This document shows, piece by piece, positions 54,945-63,259 of a stretch of DNA of 64,000 nt; position 1 is the first letter of the stretch; each line of letters opens with the position of its first letter. The notes beneath the pieces are model-generated. The model was not told where the DNA came from and did no database searches. It worked only from the letters and a program-made list of their open reading frames with translations. The DNA lies in the NCBI RefSeq assembly GCF_008711175.1, contig NZ_VWNF01000032.1:186001-250000 (forward strand), given 5' to 3'. This DNA comes from Nesterenkonia ebinurensis (GTDB lineage: Bacteria > Actinomycetota > Actinomycetes > Actinomycetales > Micrococcaceae). Position numbers and translations under genes: made by a program.

Positions 54945-55886
54945 TCAGGCGCGGTGAACGGAAACGTCTCCGCTGATCGTGCGGGCACGCAGCTCGAGTC
55001 GGTGCTCAGCTTCGCCTGGCCCTTCGGCGTTCTCCAGGGCAGAGCTAAGCCGCCCGGAGACCGTGGAGCAGTCTTGGAGCACGGCGGTCCCGGCGGGAAT
55101 GCCAACCTCGATGTCCCCGGAGGCTGCGGTGGCTTCGACGATCCCAGAAATGGCGCGCTGAACGCTGACATCGCCTGAGCCTGTCTTGCAGGTCAGGCGG
55201 CCGCTGAGCTGCCCGATCTCAATGTCACCGGAGCCTGCGAATGCTGAGGTGTCGGCCACGCGGCCCAGGCGGATCGCTCCTGACCCCGTTTTCAGCTCGG
55301 TACGCCCTTCAGCGGCACTGACCCGGATGCTCCCGGAGCCTGCCGTCAGACGGGCCTCCCCGACAGTGCTCACGCTGATCGCCCCGGAGCCGGCCGTGGC
55401 CTCCAGCTTCTCGGCACGATCCACCGTGATGGCCCCGGAGCCCGCCTTGGCTGAGATCTCGCGCGCCCGTTCCACAGCGATCCGGCCCGATCCGCAGGTT
55501 GCCGTGACCTGGTCCAGCAGGCCGGCGGCGGTCACGCTCCCCGATCCGGTCCTCGCCTTCATGCTCGAGCTCTCGGGCAGCTGAACGTCTATGGTATAGC
55601 GATGCGAGGTGAAGTTGCCGATCTGAATCGGACCGAACTTCAGGCCGCCGCCCTCGGTCTCAGGGACCTCGATGCGCAGGGTGCCCGCAGAGTATTCGAC
55701 GATGACATCCTGAGGGTCGGCATTGATGTGGACGCCTTTGGCCAGGGTCACCTTGACGGTGATCTGGTCGTCCGGACTAGTGGCGATGTTCAGGCTGCTG
55801 GAGCGCAGCTGGGCATCTAAGTACTGCGGACCCGAGGCGTCAAAGGTGTGTAGGACAGTGTTTTCGCCAGTCGTGGTGGTGGCCAT
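54945..55886 (-). CDS. DUF4097 family beta-strand repeat protein
   Basis: A 313-residue protein. The second half is a run of short beta repeats, each with a central (A/T/C)GSG turn (ARTGSGSVT, TCGSGRIAV, KAGSGAITV, TAGSGAISV, KTGSGAIRL and more), about every 17-21 residues: a right-handed beta-helix-like adhesin fold. No signal peptide is visible. Family members usually sit next to a ribbon-helix-helix protein, as here. Function unknown. Confidence 0.85.
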   Translation of the reverse strand: MATTTTGENTVLHTFDASGPQYLDAQLRSSSLNIATSPDDQITVKVTLAKGVHINADPQDVIVEYSAGTLRIEVPETEGGGLKFGPIQIGNFTSHRYTIDVQLPESSSMKARTGSGSVTAAGLLDQVTATCGSGRIAVERAREISAKAGSGAITVDRAEKLEATAGSGAISVSTVGEARLTAGSGSIRVSAAEGRTELKTGSGAIRLGRVADTSAFAGSGDIEIGQLSGRLTCKTGSGDVSVQRAISGIVEATAASGDIEVGIPAGTAVLQDCSTVSGRLSSALENAEGPGEAEHRLELRARTISGDVSVHRA

Positions 55887-55903
55887 GGGCCGTTCCTCTC
55901 TTC

Positions 55904-56404
55904 TCAGTGTGCCCAGCCGGTCATTCGCCGGCCGGAGCGCTTGACAGGGGGGGACTGTGGCCCGGCCAGCGCCTGGTGCGCGGCTTGGACGAGCCAGGTG
56001 TTGGTGGATTTGCCCTCAGCGGCAGCAGCCTTCTCGATCTCTGCTTTCAGCGAGTCGGGCAGGCGCAGGGTGAGCCGGGCGGTGTTGCCCTCCTCGGCTG
56101 GACCTGGCGGCGTGGGCGGCGCCGGTGGCGGGGGTGGGTCCGCTGCCATCTCGGCAGGGACCTCTGTCTGCTCCACCACCACCACGGGTTCACCGCCGCG
56201 GATGTGCACTTCCACCATGGCGCCGTCGAGCTCAGCGGTGATCTCCTCGGTGAGGTCGGAGGCGAACCGGGTCAGCGCCAGACGGGCTTCGGGCTCCAGT
56301 GCCTCGCCGATCAGCTCGGCGGTGCGCTGGACCTCTTCGGGGGCCAGACGGGTGGCTTTCGCGAGCCCGTGCTGCAGGGCTGTGACGTATTCATCGAACT
56401 GCAT
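55904..56404 (-). CDS. HicB-like protein with C-terminal ribbon-helix-helix
   Basis: A 166-residue protein. N-terminal helical part (about 1-75), a proline-rich linker (ADPPPPPAPPTPPGP, about 88-102), then a ribbon-helix-helix DNA-binding domain (TARLTLRLPDSLKAEIEKAA, STNTWLVQAAHQAL). Often labelled HicB-family antitoxin, but no HicA toxin is present. It starts 17 bp upstream of DUF4097. An array of seven phased TGnnrTCA sites covers its promoter, so autoregulation is very likely. Confidence 0.82.
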   Translation of the reverse strand: MQFDEYVTALQHGLAKATRLAPEEVQRTAELIGEALEPEARLALTRFASDLTEEITAELDGAMVEVHIRGGEPVVVVEQTEVPAEMAADPPPPPAPPTPPGPAEEGNTARLTLRLPDSLKAEIEKAAAAEGKSTNTWLVQAAHQALAGPQSPPVKRSGRRMTGWAH

Positions 56405-56475
56405 GACATCACTATAGCGTCATATTGACGTCATGTGAAGTCATGATGACATCGCACTGCTGTCATCTGGTGTCA
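56404..56475 (-). promoter_or_regulatory. Seven helically phased TGnnrTCA sites over the RHH promoter
   Basis: TGACATCA (56404), TAGCGTCA (56415), TGACGTCA (56426), TGAAGTCA (56436), TGACATCG (56447), TGCTGTCA (56458) and TGGTGTCA (56468): spacings 11, 11, 10, 11, 11, 10. A minus-strand TATAGT (56416-56411), 6 nt before the ATG, lies within the array. Tandem half-sites at one per helical turn fit cooperative ribbon-helix-helix binding and repression. Confidence 0.7.
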
Positions 56476-57450
56476 GGCGGGTGGGCGCAGCTCCATATTG
56501 TCGATCAGCCGGACAGGACCGACTTGCGCGGCGATCAGCGCCAAAGCCGCTGGGGCATCCCCGCGCACCGCCGCCATCATTCCATGGGACTTATGGGAGC
56601 TCGCAGCGGACGACGACGTCCCTAACACCTCATCTGCCCCCAGGGCGCCTTCAACGGGAACCAGCTCTTGGAGACTGAGTGGATCCACGACCACCAGGTA
56701 GTCCAGCTCCAAGCCCTCGGCCCGGTGGAGCTCATCCCGCAGCCCCGGCACATCCAAAGGCTCCCGCTTCTCGGTCCGGGCAGCCAGGGTGAACAGGACC
56801 CTGGAGAGGTGCAGGGCGGCGTCGTAATCTGCTGCATTCAGGCGCTGGTTGCGGCTGGAGAGCGCCAGCCCGTTCCCATCGCGGACCGTGGGCACCGTGC
56901 GGATGCCAACCGGAAGGTGCAAGTCAGCCACCATCCGGCGGATCACGGCCACCTGCTCAGCATCCTTGGCCCCGAACCAAGCCTCGAAGCGAGCCGGCGC
57001 CGGCGGAGCGATGATGGTGAACAGCTTGGTGACCACAGTAGCCACGCCGTCGAAGTGCCCGGGCCGGGAACGGCCCTCCCACCGGCGGCCCAGCTCCCCG
57101 GTGGTGACCCGCACCAGGGGGCCTTCCGGATAGTCGGGGTACATCTGCTCCAGCGGCGGGGAGAAGACCAGATCCACTCCGTGCTGGGCGAGGATCTCCA
57201 GGTCCGCCTCCAGCTGGCGGGGATAGTGCCGATAGTCCTTGGGGTCGTTGAACTGCAGAGGGTTGACGAACACGCTGGCGGCCAGAATGTCACCGCTGGT
57301 CCGGGCCGCCTCCAGCAGGGCGCCGTGCCCAGAGTGCAGGGCGCCCATCGTGGGCACCAGGCTGACCAGCGGTGACTGCTCCGCAGTATCTGAGACTGCC
57401 TGTCGGATCGCGGCCCGGAACTCCCGAGCAGTAGTAATAACGGTGGTCAC
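56473..57450 (-). CDS. panC: Pantoate-beta-alanine ligase PanC
   Basis: A 325-residue PanC, making pantothenate from pantoate, beta-alanine and ATP. PTMGALHSGH, FVNPLQF, FGAKDAEQV and ALSSRNQRL are the expected nucleotide and pantoate motifs. A Ser-rich stretch near 285-300 (LGTSSSAASSHKSHG) is unlike most homologues. Its stop falls in the last of the phased sites upstream of the RHH gene. Confidence 0.93.
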   Translation of the reverse strand: MTTVITTAREFRAAIRQAVSDTAEQSPLVSLVPTMGALHSGHGALLEAARTSGDILAASVFVNPLQFNDPKDYRHYPRQLEADLEILAQHGVDLVFSPPLEQMYPDYPEGPLVRVTTGELGRRWEGRSRPGHFDGVATVVTKLFTIIAPPAPARFEAWFGAKDAEQVAVIRRMVADLHLPVGIRTVPTVRDGNGLALSSRNQRLNAADYDAALHLSRVLFTLAARTEKREPLDVPGLRDELHRAEGLELDYLVVVDPLSLQELVPVEGALGADEVLGTSSSAASSHKSHGMMAAVRGDAPAALALIAAQVGPVRLIDNMELRPPA

Positions 57451-57470
57451 CGGATCAGTCTACGGAGTCA

Positions 57471-57550
57471 CCCGAACCGCTCTGCCGCAAGCTGTTCACC
57501 ATGCCGAGAGCTATAACGTACGGCAGGGCAATCAGCTTGCGGCGTTCGGG
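57471..57550. repeat. Long bulged inverted repeat between DUF2520 gene and panC
   Basis: CCCGAAC (57471-57477) plus GCCGCAAGCTG (57484-57494) pair perfectly with CAGCTTGCGGC (57533-57543) plus GTTCGGG (57544-57550), leaving a 6 nt bulge on one side: 18 pairs. The loop contains TGCCGAGAGC, a piece shared with family-B repeats. No T-tract follows. Confidence 0.65.
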
Positions 57551-57562
57551 GTAAGCGGTGGA

Positions 57563-58489
57563 TCAATGCTCCTCGGAGAGCAGATCGAGCAGCTCGGCGG
57601 CCTTGACTTCGGACAGCACGCCCAGGCTCAGGGCCCGCTGCACGGCAGACTGGGCCATTGCCGAATAGGCAGCGCGCACATCGGCAGGAAGATCCGGATC
57701 CGCCAGGGTCTGCAGATGCTTGCTCACGGTACCGGCATCGCCGCGGGCCACCGGGCCGGTCAGTGCACCGACACCGGAGGCCAGCGCATTGTCCAGGGAG
57801 GCCTGCATCAGCGGGCCCAGCACTCGGGCGGGGTCGGCCACTCCGAGCTGCTCGAGCACCTCAGCCGACTGAGCAGCAAGGATGTTCAGATGATTGGCGG
57901 CATGGCTCAGCGCAGCGTGGTAGGCCCCGCGGTGCTCCTCAGCCACCACCACCGGCTCCCCGCCCATTTCCACTGCGAGCGCCTGAGCCACCGGCAGCAC
58001 CTCATGTTCCGCCGTCACAGCAAAAGCGCAGGCACCCAGCCGCTGCAGGTCCAGACTCATCCCGGTGAAGGTCATAGCAGGGTGGACCGCCAGACCAATG
58101 GCGCCGACCTGCTCCGCCGGAGCCAGCACTGAAGTGCCGTAGCGCCCAGAGGTGTGCATCACCAGCTGCCCGGGCTGGAAGTGCCCAGCCTCAGCGGCAC
58201 CGGCCACCAACTCGGCTAGGGCGTCGTCGGGCACCGCCAGCAGCACCAACTCCGCACGGCGGAGTATCTCCGGAATCTCAAGCACCGGCACGCCGGGCAG
58301 CAGATGCTCAGCCCGGTCCTGGGACTCCGCAGAGACTGCGTGCACGCCCACCACCTGGTGGCCTGCTCCGCGCAGAGCTGCGCCCAGCACGGCTCCGACT
58401 TTCCCTGCGGAGATCACCCCCACGCCGAGCCGGCCGTCCCGGGCAGTGGGCGGCAATTCGGCGGCATAGGGGTCGATCGGTCTGTTCAC
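57563..58489 (-). CDS. Rossmann/DUF2520 domain protein
   Basis: A 308-residue protein with an N-terminal NAD(P)-binding Rossmann fold (VGVISAGKVGAVLGAALRGAG) and a C-terminal helical DUF2520 domain (HRGAYHAALSHAANHLNILA). It resembles the ketopantoate/6-phosphogluconate dehydrogenase fold and in actinobacteria is regularly next to panC, hinting at a pantothenate-linked reductase. GTG 58489 overlaps the PH-domain gene stop. Confidence 0.85.
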   Translation of the reverse strand: MNRPIDPYAAELPPTARDGRLGVGVISAGKVGAVLGAALRGAGHQVVGVHAVSAESQDRAEHLLPGVPVLEIPEILRRAELVLLAVPDDALAELVAGAAEAGHFQPGQLVMHTSGRYGTSVLAPAEQVGAIGLAVHPAMTFTGMSLDLQRLGACAFAVTAEHEVLPVAQALAVEMGGEPVVVAEEHRGAYHAALSHAANHLNILAAQSAEVLEQLGVADPARVLGPLMQASLDNALASGVGALTGPVARGDAGTVSKHLQTLADPDLPADVRAAYSAMAQSAVQRALSLGVLSEVKAAELLDLLSEEH

Positions 58490-60312
58490 AGCCCAGCCCC
58501 TGGCCGGCCGCCGAACTGCTGCGCCCCTGCTGCAGGTGATGAGCCGTGGGCAGCTGAGGCGGCGGGGGCGGCGTCGTAATCTGCCTCTTCCAGCTTCTGC
58601 TTGGCCTCGGCCACATTCTTCTCGAACTCGTCCAGCTCCTCGGGCTGCATCCACTGGTTCCGGTCGGCCAGCCGACGGGCCACAGCAGCATAGCCGGCCT
58701 CCTGCTCAAACAGCCAGCTGATCTGCTCCAAGTCCTGGTTCTTGGCTCGGGCGGTGATGGGTCCGGCCGGAATATGGATGTGCAGAGTGGCGATCCGGAT
58801 CATCCTGGCCAGCGGCCCCTGGTGCAGAGCGGCGGACTGGATGCGCTCATGCGGGACCATCGTCAGGGTCCGGGTCACCCGGCCGTCGCGGATCATCAGC
58901 GCGCTGGGGGTGACAAAGAATCCACGACGACGACGCACCATCGGATCGAATGCTCTGGCCCGCCTGGGCACCTCGGTGAATCCGCGCTCCGCGCCACGGC
59001 CGCGCAGCCCTTCGAAGAACACCTGCTCGGGGTTGTCCACCTGCAAGTCCGGGAACATCTCAGCGGTCAGCCGCATCACATCCTCAGCGCCGCCCACCGG
59101 CAGCAGTGTAGAGCGAGAGTCCAAGCCATAGCCGGCCACCGTCACGGTTACCGAGTACCAGCCGAAGGTCCGCCACAGCACTGGTTGGCGGATCTGGATG
59201 GCCTGCACGCGGCCGGGCGGAACGGTCTGGGTGTTGGTGGTGGTCAGCCCGTACTTCAGCCTCAGCCCGGCCTGGGTCATGGTCGCAGTGAAGTTCCAGC
59301 CGTTGGACAGCTGGTTCCAGAAGGCGAAGATCGCCCCGATGAGGATGGGGACGAAGAACGGCACGTTGATCTGGCCGAAGGCCTCTCCGATTGGTTCGTC
59401 CCGGACAAGCACAAAGAACGAGGCGATGCCCCCCAGGAGGGCGAACAGGCACAGCGCCAGGACGATGAACACCAGGGTACTGCCGCCCACCAGCACCGAG
59501 CCGATCAGTCGGGGCACCGGAACCCGCACGATCTGGCGGTCCTGGCCCCCAGGATGGTGTGTTGTTTCCCCTTGAATAGCCGCAGGCTCGGTGGTTTTCT
59601 GCGGATTTTGGCACACCGTGTCGCCAGGCGGGGCCTGGGAATCGCCGGAGTCGGGGGCAGCGAGGTCTGGGACTGCGGCGTCGTTCTCCTGTGACCTGGC
59701 CGGGGGCCGGCCGGCGGCGCGGTCCATGATCTCGGCGCGCAGCTGCTCGGCCTCGTGTTTGCGCAAAAACGCCAGAGTGGCTGCGGTGCCGTCACCCTCG
59801 GCCACCTCGAAGCGCAGCTCGGCCAGCTTGGCGATGCGGGCCAGCAGGGGTTGGCGCAGGTCTACCGCCTGCACCCGGTCGATCCGGGCCTGCCGATGCT
59901 GGCGGACGAAGATCCCGGACTTCACCATCACGTGCTCCTCGGTGACCTTGTACCGGGTGAACCACCAGGAGAGGGTGAAGCCCATGAAGATCAGCACCGC
60001 CAGACCGAGGAACAAAGCCCCGCCGATCAGGTAGGGGGTGGGGTTGGTCTGCAGGTTATCGACGAGCTCCCCGGACTGCCAGGCATTCCAGAGGTCAGAG
60101 AACATCTGCCAGTTGTAGGAGAAGAACGCCACCGGGATCGCCACCACGGTCACCCAGCCGCGCACCAGCGGGCTCAGCGGATGGACCTTGGTCCAGGTCT
60201 CATCGAACCAGCCTTCGGAGCTCTCCTGCTGAGGTTCCTGCCCCTCAGTGGTGGATCCGGGCTGCTCAGGGGGCGGGGCGTCGGCGTAGTGCTCTTCTGG
60301 GCGCTCTGTCAT
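58486..60312 (-). CDS. PH domain membrane protein (YdbT-like)
   Basis: A 608-residue protein with bacterial PH domains following membrane pairs: helices near 50-75 and 82-110, a PH domain starting RYKVTEEHVMVKSGIFVRQHRQARIDRVQ, a polar insert (about 205-260), helices at 285-340, and further PH units (LKYGLTTTNTQTVPPGRVQA; RDGRVTRTLTMVPHERIQSA). Segments are quoted in short. In Bacillus YdbS-YdbT protect against certain antimicrobial peptides; here the role is unknown. Coupled to the preceding and following genes. Confidence 0.85.
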   Translation of the reverse strand: MTERPEEHYADAPPPEQPGSTTEGQEPQQESSEGWFDETWTKVHPLSPLVRGWVTVVAIPVAFFSYNWQMFSDLWNAWQSGELVDNLQTNPTPYLIGGALFLGLAVLIFMGFTLSWWFTRYKVTEEHVMVKSGIFVRQHRQARIDRVQAVDLRQPLLARIAKLAELRFEVAEGDGTAATLAFLRKHEAEQLRAEIMDRAAGRPPARSQENDAAVPDLAAPDSGDSQAPPGDTVCQNPQKTTEPAAIQGETTHHPGGQDRQIVRVPVPRLIGSVLVGGSTLVFIVLALCLFALLGGIASFFVLVRDEPIGEAFGQINVPFFVPILIGAIFAFWNQLSNGWNFTATMTQAGLRLKYGLTTTNTQTVPPGRVQAIQIRQPVLWRTFGWYSVTVTVAGYGLDSRSTLLPVGGAEDVMRLTAEMFPDLQVDNPEQVFFEGLRGRGAERGFTEVPRRARAFDPMVRRRRGFFVTPSALMIRDGRVTRTLTMVPHERIQSAALHQGPLARMIRIATLHIHIPAGPITARAKNQDLEQISWLFEQEAGYAAVARRLADRNQWMQPEELDEFEKNVAEAKQKLEEADYDAAPAASAAHGSSPAAGAQQFGGRPGAGL

Positions 60313-60824
60313 CAGAGTCCTGCCAGACGTGCCTGGCCGCGGACGGAGAGCTCATCGCGCAGCCGCGCACCCTCGGAACGGACCGCACCAGGGATAGTGG
60401 CGTCAGTGGCTGCCGAAGCAGTTTTCAGCTGCACGGTGCACAGCCCGAACTTGCGCATCAGCGGGCCGGCCTCGATGTCCACATATTGCAGCCGGCCATA
60501 GGGCACGGCCACCACCCGCTGGAAGAGGATGCCGCGGCGGATGAGCAGGTCGTCAGCGCGCTCGAAGTAGCCGATGGCGCGCACCCGCCGGGGCACCAGG
60601 ACGATGTCGATGACCGCCCAGACCAGCAGCACCGCCAGGACGGGCCATTTCAGCCAGTCCGGGATGCCCCAGCCCAGCATCGCATCGGCTACCACGGGGG
60701 CGGCCACAATCGCAATGGTGATCAGCCAGCTGGTGATCGTGCTGATGTACCTGACCGTGATGTATTTATCGTCCACCCGGGTCCATTCAACCCCTGTCGG
60801 GTCGATGGCTTCAGAGTGCAGCAT
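60312..60824 (-). CDS. PH domain protein (YdbS-like)
   Basis: A 170-residue protein with two membrane helices (about 28-75) and one PH domain (FERADDLLIRRGILFQRVVA, PYGRLQYVDIEAGPL). Partner of the larger PH protein, whose ATG overlaps this stop (TGATG). GGAG lies 4 nt before the chosen ATG. Confidence 0.88.
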   Translation of the reverse strand: MLHSEAIDPTGVEWTRVDDKYITVRYISTITSWLITIAIVAAPVVADAMLGWGIPDWLKWPVLAVLLVWAVIDIVLVPRRVRAIGYFERADDLLIRRGILFQRVVAVPYGRLQYVDIEAGPLMRKFGLCTVQLKTASAATDATIPGAVRSEGARLRDELSVRGQARLAGL

Positions 60825-61356
60825 TGGGCTCCGTTCCTTCGTCGAATTCCGAATTCTCAAGGCCTGACCCCCGGTCGGGGGGTATCCGGCACAGGGTCTC
60901 TACCACGAACCCTATGATCACCCACAGCATTCCGCCGATCACCACCGTCAGGGCTGCGGTGACATTGGGGGTGCCAATTCCGGCTGCAGGTCCCAGGTCC
61001 AGCAGCACCCCGGCATGCCAGCCGGCGATCAGCGCCCCGGCGTAGGCACAAGCCTGGCCGGCAGCCACCACCCGCACCGCCTGCAACGGGTGAAGCCTGC
61101 GCCCGGACTGATCCGGGGAAGAACGACGACGCCGCCCCTCCTGATCCGCACCGCCCTCAAGTCGGCGCTGGTCCCACCAGACCACCAGACCCAGAGCCAG
61201 CACGATCAGTCCCACCGCCACCAGGGTAATCACCGATGACAGGGGTAGCACCGGAGAGCTGTAGCCGGCATTGCGCATCGCGAGCGTGGCCAGGTAGCCG
61301 GCCAGGGCGGCACCTGCGGCAATGATCAGCAGCCACAGCGGGCGCAGCTGGGTCAC
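60811..61356 (-). CDS. DUF3180 membrane protein
   Basis: A 181-residue protein with four hydrophobic helices (about 7-25, 37-60, 95-115, 130-150) and a polar middle loop (GGADQEGRRRRSSPDQSG). Matches the actinobacterial DUF3180 family, which is regularly found after folK. Overlaps both neighbours. Function unknown. Confidence 0.88.
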   Translation of the reverse strand: MTQLRPLWLLIIAAGAALAGYLATLAMRNAGYSSPVLPLSSVITLVAVGLIVLALGLVVWWDQRRLEGGADQEGRRRRSSPDQSGRRLHPLQAVRVVAAGQACAYAGALIAGWHAGVLLDLGPAAGIGTPNVTAALTVVIGGMLWVIIGFVVETLCRIPPDRGSGLENSEFDEGTEPNAAL

Positions 61357-62459
61357 GAGTCCAGCCTCACCACATCCGAGTAGTCCTCAGCCTCCTCGGC
61401 AAGCTCGCGCACTGGGCGGCCGCCCAGCAGGGCCACCGGATCCATCCAGCTCCAGGGCAGCAGCACGAATGCCCGCTCAGCGGCCGAGGGGTGTGGGACC
61501 TGCAGACGCGGGGAGTCGATCGTGGCGCTGGCATAGGTCACGATGTCCACGTCCAGGGTCCGCGGCCCGTGCCGCTGCTCGCGCACCCGGTTGTGGTCCT
61601 CCTCGATCTGCTGGGCCAGGTCCAGCAGCCCGTGCGGGGAGAGCTGCGTCTCGATCTCCACCACTTGGTTGAGATAGTCGCGCTGATGGGCTGGTCCACC
61701 CATCGGTTTGGTGCGCGCCAGCGGCGAGGTGCTGACTATCACGACGCCGTCGGCGGCCTCCAGTACCTGGATGGCCGAGGCTAGCGTGCTCCGGGAATCA
61801 CCGAGGTTGGAGCCCAGGGCCAACACACTGCGCACCGGGAAGGCTGCCTCCAGGTCCGGGTCGCGGTAGTGGGCCTTCGCCGCCTCCCCGTCCTCGCCGA
61901 GGTCAGCCAGGGACTTACGTTCGTAGTAGCCCAGCCCGGCGGTGGGAGTGGTGACTGTGGCTCCTTCTGGCGGGCTGGCTGCTGAATGGGCGGAGGCGGG
62001 GGTGGCGGCGTCGTTGTCCTCCACCAGTTCCCCCTCATACACCCCAGAGACTTGTTTGCGCGGCTCGCCCAAGGCGCGGCTGGCGCCGAGCTCATCACGG
62101 GTGCGGTGAATGATGACCGAGACGTCATCGAACTCATAGGGCATGGGTGCCTGGGGCTTGTGCACGGTGATGGTCACCGCCTGGATGCGGTCGTCCAGCC
62201 CCAGGATCCGCGCGGCACACTCGGCGGCGATCCGTTCGATCAGCCGGTAGGACTCGCCGGTGACCACCTGCTCGATGTCGAAGGCCACATCGGCGTAGGA
62301 GATGGTGTCCTCCAGATTGTCGGTGCGGCCGGCCGCAGCCAGGTCCACCTGCACCTCAGCGTCGATCACAAATGGCTGGGCGGTGCTGCGCTCATCGGGG
62401 AGCACACCATGGGTTCCTTCGAACCGCAGGCCGGTCAGCCGGATCAGATCGTAGCCCAT
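61353..62459 (-). CDS. folK: Bifunctional dihydroneopterin aldolase / HPPK
   Basis: A 368-residue FolB-FolK fusion. Residues 1-120 are FolB (LTGLRFEGTHGVLPDERS, SYADVAFDI, VTITVHKPQAPMP). A low-complexity linker (about 145-200) leads to FolK (SVLALGSNLGDS, RTKPMGGPAHQRDYLNQVVE, REQRHGPRTLDVDIV). It performs two consecutive steps of folate synthesis. The linker is longer than usual. Confidence 0.93.
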   Translation of the reverse strand: MGYDLIRLTGLRFEGTHGVLPDERSTAQPFVIDAEVQVDLAAAGRTDNLEDTISYADVAFDIEQVVTGESYRLIERIAAECAARILGLDDRIQAVTITVHKPQAPMPYEFDDVSVIIHRTRDELGASRALGEPRKQVSGVYEGELVEDNDAATPASAHSAASPPEGATVTTPTAGLGYYERKSLADLGEDGEAAKAHYRDPDLEAAFPVRSVLALGSNLGDSRSTLASAIQVLEAADGVVIVSTSPLARTKPMGGPAHQRDYLNQVVEIETQLSPHGLLDLAQQIEEDHNRVREQRHGPRTLDVDIVTYASATIDSPRLQVPHPSAAERAFVLLPWSWMDPVALLGGRPVRELAEEAEDYSDVVRLDS

Positions 62460-62488
62460 GCTTTAAGGCTACAGTGCTTATGCGGTGG

Positions 62489-63217
62489 TCAGACCAGGCG
62501 CGTCACCGTGTGTGCTGAGGCGATGACCTCGGGGTCGTGGCTGGCCACCAGGACCGCGGCCCCGGAGCTGGCGGCGGTGTGCATTGCCTCAATCACCGTA
62601 TTGGCGGTATTGCGGTCCAGGCTGGCGGTGGGCTCGTCCAGGGCCAGGGCGGTGGGTTCCAGCAACAGGCCACGCACGATTGCCAGCCGCTGTCGCTCAC
62701 CGCCGGAGAGGCTGCGCGCTTTTTGCCGCGTGGCGGCTGCCAGGCCGAAGCGTTCCAACAGCTCATTGGCGCGCTGGGTGATCTCTGCAGTGATGCCTTC
62801 GGGCATGGCGGGGATGAGCACATTGTCCAGCACGGTGAGCTCCTCGATGACTGTGGCTCCTTGGTCCACATACCCCATGTGTTGACGCCGGGCTGCGGCC
62901 AGCTGCTTGTGGTTCAGACCCACGATGGCGGACTCGGCCCAGCGCACTTCGCCTGAGGTGGGGGTCTGGGTGGCGGTGGCCACCCGCAGCAGGGAGGTCT
63001 TGCCGGAGCCGGATCGGCCGGCCAGGCAGTGCACCGCGCCCTGCGGGATGGTGAGGCTGAAATCCTGAACGATGACCCGCTCATTGCCGTCAGCCTCGGT
63101 GTAACGAATGGTCACGCCCTCCAACTCCACCGCTGGTGGACCGGTGGGCACCGGTCGTTGGACTTCGGCGCCCAGGATGTCGGCGGAGTGTTTGCGGCGT
63201 TTGAGCAATCCCCTCAT
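62489..63217 (-). CDS. Orphan ABC transporter ATP-binding protein
   Basis: A 242-residue ABC ATPase of the MacB/LolD type: Walker A GRSGSGKTS, signature LSGGERQRLAI, Walker B ALALDEPTA, switch SHD. No permease is adjacent; folB-folK follows by 29 bp and folP precedes by 42 bp. A partner elsewhere or a soluble role is possible. Confidence 0.88.
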   Translation of the reverse strand: MRGLLKRRKHSADILGAEVQRPVPTGPPAVELEGVTIRYTEADGNERVIVQDFSLTIPQGAVHCLAGRSGSGKTSLLRVATATQTPTSGEVRWAESAIVGLNHKQLAAARRQHMGYVDQGATVIEELTVLDNVLIPAMPEGITAEITQRANELLERFGLAAATRQKARSLSGGERQRLAIVRGLLLEPTALALDEPTASLDRNTANTVIEAMHTAASSGAAVLVASHDPEVIASAHTVTRLV

Positions 63218-63259
63218 GGCTATCCACCTTACACAGTTCGCTCGGGGCGGGAATGGAAT

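Noticed and set aside
55904-56404. HicAB toxin-antitoxin pair
   Set aside because: The antitoxin-like protein is present but the neighbour is a DUF4097 beta-repeat protein, not a HicA toxin.
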